5,808 bases of DNA, from positions 1 to 5,808 of the forward strand of contig CAINMG010000059.1 in the NCBI GenBank assembly GCA_903850725.1, in the 5' to 3' direction. The notes below the pieces were generated by a model. That model did not search any database. It saw nothing but the letters and a program-made list of their open reading frames with translations, and was not told where the DNA came from. Below, piece by piece: positions 4,463-5,808 of this stretch. The DNA comes from Candidatus Staskawiczbacteria bacterium. GTDB taxonomy: Bacteria > Patescibacteriota > Minisyncoccia > Minisyncoccales > Staskawiczbacteraceae. Each line of letters starts with the position of its first letter. Position 1 is the first letter of the stretch. The translations under genes and the position numbers were made by a program.

Positions 4463-4491
4463 ACATTATCACAGAGATTGTCAAATTTCAA
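4463..4491 (-). promoter_or_regulatory. Promoter of the carbonic-anhydrase-like cassette
   Basis: On the minus strand, TTGAAA (4491-4486) and TAATGT (4468-4463) are separated by exactly 17 bases. An overlapping TTGACA (4484-4479) pairs with TAAATG at 17 bases as an alternative. The start point would be near 4456, giving a leader of about 55 bases that carries the inverted repeat at 4434-4452. Confidence 0.6.
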
Positions 4492-4496
4492 GGGGC

Positions 4497-4525
4497 TTGA
4501 CTTTAAGCTGGAAAAAAAATAGAAT
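4497..4525 (+). promoter_or_regulatory. Promoter of the greA-HD unit, divergent from the cassette promoter
   Basis: TTGACT (4497-4502) and TAGAAT (4520-4525) are separated by 17 bases with an A-rich spacer end. The start point would be near 4532. Its -35 hexamer lies only 5 bases from the -35 hexamer of the minus-strand promoter, so the two may interfere or be co-regulated. Confidence 0.6.
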
Positions 4526-4579
4526 AAATAATAGAAAAGATTTTTTGATAGCTTTGAAAAAAATTAAATTAAAATCAAA

Positions 4580-5056
4580 ATGGAAACAAAAACTTTTTAT
4601 CTTACAAAGGCAAAGTTAAAAGAGCTAAAGAAAGAGTATGAAGAACTACTCGTTTCTGAGAAGCATAGAGCGGGGCAAGATGAAGCGCCAAAACTTTTTG
4701 AATCTGAAGACTTAAACCCTGACTTTGTGAATTTTAAAGAGAATGTGGATTTTTTAAGAAATAGAATTGATGAGCTTAAAAATATTTTTGAAAATTGTGT
4801 AATAATAAAAAATCCTTCTAAAGATAAAAAAGATGTTATAGATTTGGGAGCTAAAGTCAAAATAGATATTGATGGTCAAAAAGACGAGTTTGTTTTGGTG
4901 GGGACACTAGAGGCCAATCCATTTTTGGGTAAAATTAGCAACGAATCTCCAGTTGGTGCTGCTTTGATAGGGCATAAAGTTGGGGATGAGGTTGTTATTC
5001 CTTCCCCAGTTAAAACAGTTTATAAAATAAAAAGTATAAAATATGAGATTAGCTAA
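4580..5056 (+). CDS. greA: GreA/GreB-family transcription elongation factor
   Basis: Gre factors bind in the secondary channel of RNA polymerase and stimulate cleavage of backtracked transcripts. The 158-residue length is normal. Residues about 8-72 form the charged coiled-coil hairpin, and about 85-158 the FKBP-like domain with the family signature GKISNESPVGAALIGHKVGD (117-136). The coiled-coil tip differs from standard GreA: where GDLSENAEY is usual, this protein has ESEDLNPDF (41-49). Acidic residues are still present (E41, E43, D44, D48), but the usual spacing of the catalytic Asp and Glu is not kept. There is no Shine-Dalgarno before 4580, only an A/T-rich leader. The next gene begins 10 bases after the stop, so the two are probably co-transcribed from 4497-4525. 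Family membership is firm; cleavage activity versus a non-cleaving polymerase-binding role is open. Confidence 0.87.
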   Translation: METKTFYLTKAKLKELKKEYEELLVSEKHRAGQDEAPKLFESEDLNPDFVNFKENVDFLRNRIDELKNIFENCVIIKNPSKDKKDVIDLGAKVKIDIDGQKDEFVLVGTLEANPFLGKISNESPVGAALIGHKVGDEVVIPSPVKTVYKIKSIKYEIS

Positions 5057-5066
5057 TCTTATAAAT

Positions 5067-5705
5067 ATGACAAATATTTTAAAATTCTTTACAGAATCAG
5101 GAAAATTAAAAACCATACCAAGAAGTGCATGGGTTTTAAGAGGCATTAAAAATCCAGAGAGTATAGCAGAACATACTTTTAGAGTGGCTTTGATGGCTTG
5201 GACATTAGGAAGGCAAAAACATAATTTTAATACAGAAAAATTAATTAAGATTGCTTTGCTTCATGATTTATGCGAAGTATATTCTGGAGATATTACTCCA
5301 TACGATACAATATTACCTAAAGATGCAAAAAAAAGAAAAGAAATGCTAAAAACTTGGCCAAGATTTACAGAAGCGCAGAAAAAAAGATTATCAGAAAGTA
5401 AACATAAAAAAGAAAAACAAGGTTTGGAAAAATTAATCAAAAATTTACCAGCTGGTTTAAAAAAAGAAATGGAAATGTTGTGGCTTGATTACGATAAAGG
5501 GCAAAGTAAGGAAAGTAGATTTTTTAGACAAATAGATAGAGCTGAAAACCTTTTGCAATCTTTGGAATATTGGCAAATAGACAAAAGTTTACCCCAGAAA
5601 TCTTGGTGGACTCAAGCTAACGAACTGTTTGATGATAAATTATTGCTCGAATTGGTTGGTAGTATGGACAAAGAATTCCACAAAACTCACAAGCCAAAAC
5701 ATTAG
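5067..5705 (+). CDS. HD-domain phosphohydrolase of the YfbR/HDDC2 type (probable 5'-deoxynucleotidase)
   Basis: This family removes the phosphate from (deoxy)nucleoside monophosphates using a divalent metal in an HD-domain site; the cytoplasm is the likely location. The 212-residue protein shows GKLKTIPRSAWVLRG (12-26) followed by the metal-binding set H36 (ESIAEHTFRV), H66-D67 (LLHDLCEV) and D157 (QIDRAENLLQ). Family residues E70 and D75 (GDITPYD) are also present. The order and spacing match HDDC2/YfbR-like proteins. Its substrate cannot be read from the sequence. The start at 5067 is preferred because family proteins begin just before a (I/L)L-x-F motif and it clears the greA stop at 5056. 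The upstream ATG at 5043 would add eight residues and overlap greA. No Shine-Dalgarno is seen. A Lys-rich stretch (85-125) lies between the metal motifs. Confidence 0.84.
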   Translation: MTNILKFFTESGKLKTIPRSAWVLRGIKNPESIAEHTFRVALMAWTLGRQKHNFNTEKLIKIALLHDLCEVYSGDITPYDTILPKDAKKRKEMLKTWPRFTEAQKKRLSESKHKKEKQGLEKLIKNLPAGLKKEMEMLWLDYDKGQSKESRFFRQIDRAENLLQSLEYWQIDKSLPQKSWWTQANELFDDKLLLELVGSMDKEFHKTHKPKH

Positions 5706-5734
5706 AACAAAAAGATTTTTTAAATCTTTTTGTT
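5706..5734 (+). terminator. Long A/T-rich hairpin ending the greA-HD unit
   Basis: AACAAAAAGATTT (5706-5718) pairs perfectly with AAATCTTTTTGTT (5722-5734) across a TTT loop, directly after the stop codon. A T-rich stretch with few interruptions follows (5736-5757). The stem is long but low in GC, so termination is likely but not certain; an equivalent hairpin forms on the other strand. Confidence 0.6.
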
Positions 5735-5763
5735 GTTTGCTTTTATTTTTTTTATTTCTTTGA

Positions 5764-5769
5764 TATAAT
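5764..5769 (+). promoter_or_regulatory. -10 box for the gene entering at the right edge
   Basis: A perfect TATAAT lies 11 bases before the ATG at 5781. The region upstream is almost all T, with no clear -35. As with the transposase at the left edge, the transcript would be nearly leaderless. Confidence 0.5.
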
Positions 5770-5780
5770 AAAATAATATC

Positions 5781-5808
5781 ATGAAATTAAAAAATAATTA
5801 TGAAATTA
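5781..5808 (+). CDS. Start of an unidentified gene, cut by the right edge
   Basis: The frame begins MKLKNNYEI and is open to the window end. Its support is the TATAAT box 11 bases upstream and the fact that a terminator closes the preceding unit. Nine residues are too few to assign a family. Confidence 0.35.

Noticed and set aside
4383..4619. Plus-strand open frame across the divergent promoter region
   Set aside because: It overlaps two good promoters, the leader palindrome and the greA start; the translated peptide has no family resemblance.
5043..5066. Upstream ATG for the HD-domain protein
   Set aside because: It overlaps the greA end by 14 bases and adds eight residues outside the family's usual start; 5067 fits better, though 5043 cannot be excluded.

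Overview
The window looks like a piece of a small-genome, AT-rich bacterium of the Candidate Phyla Radiation (Patescibacteria, Parcubacteria-like). This is inferred from gene style: tightly packed genes with almost no Shine-Dalgarno sequences, a surface protein ending in a Gly-rich linker plus a short amphipathic helix, an NrdG2-type radical SAM activase, a ComEC without its nuclease domain, and a divergent GreA. TGA is used as a normal stop (for example at 1463-1465), so this is not a lineage that reads UGA as glycine. No rRNA, tRNA or CRISPR is seen.

Layout. (1) 1-134: the right end of an IS3-like insertion sequence, with its orfA starting at 71 and running off the left edge on the minus strand. 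It abuts 135-578, the 3' part of a surface-protein gene that the element has probably cut. (2) 601-2967: after a terminator and an extended -10 promoter, a two-gene plus-strand unit: an anaerobic ribonucleotide reductase activase, then comEC, overlapping by 4 bases. These two reading frames hold four different short repeats: a heptamer array, a double GC-rich hairpin, a single hairpin and a nested palindrome. All are read through in frame, and they look like small mobile or palindromic elements tolerated inside proteins. (3) 2966-4491: a minus-strand cassette of clearly higher GC, with strong Shine-Dalgarno sites, its own promoter and its own terminators. It encodes two tandem, diverged paralogues of a membrane-anchored beta-carbonic-anhydrase-like protein. 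One keeps all the expected zinc-site residues; in the other the first zinc-ligand cysteine is replaced by arginine. An intrinsic terminator lies between them. (4) 4497-5734: a plus-strand AT-rich unit fired from a promoter divergent to the cassette: a GreA-family transcription factor, then an HD-domain 5'-nucleotidase-like protein, closed by a long-stem hairpin. (5) 5764-5808: a -10 box and the first codons of another plus-strand gene.

Together the AT-rich genes are housekeeping functions (nucleotide metabolism, DNA uptake, transcription). The carbonic-anhydrase-like pair is the foreign-looking accessory unit and the best candidate here for an undescribed function. Calls rest on motif recognition by eye; no database search was run.
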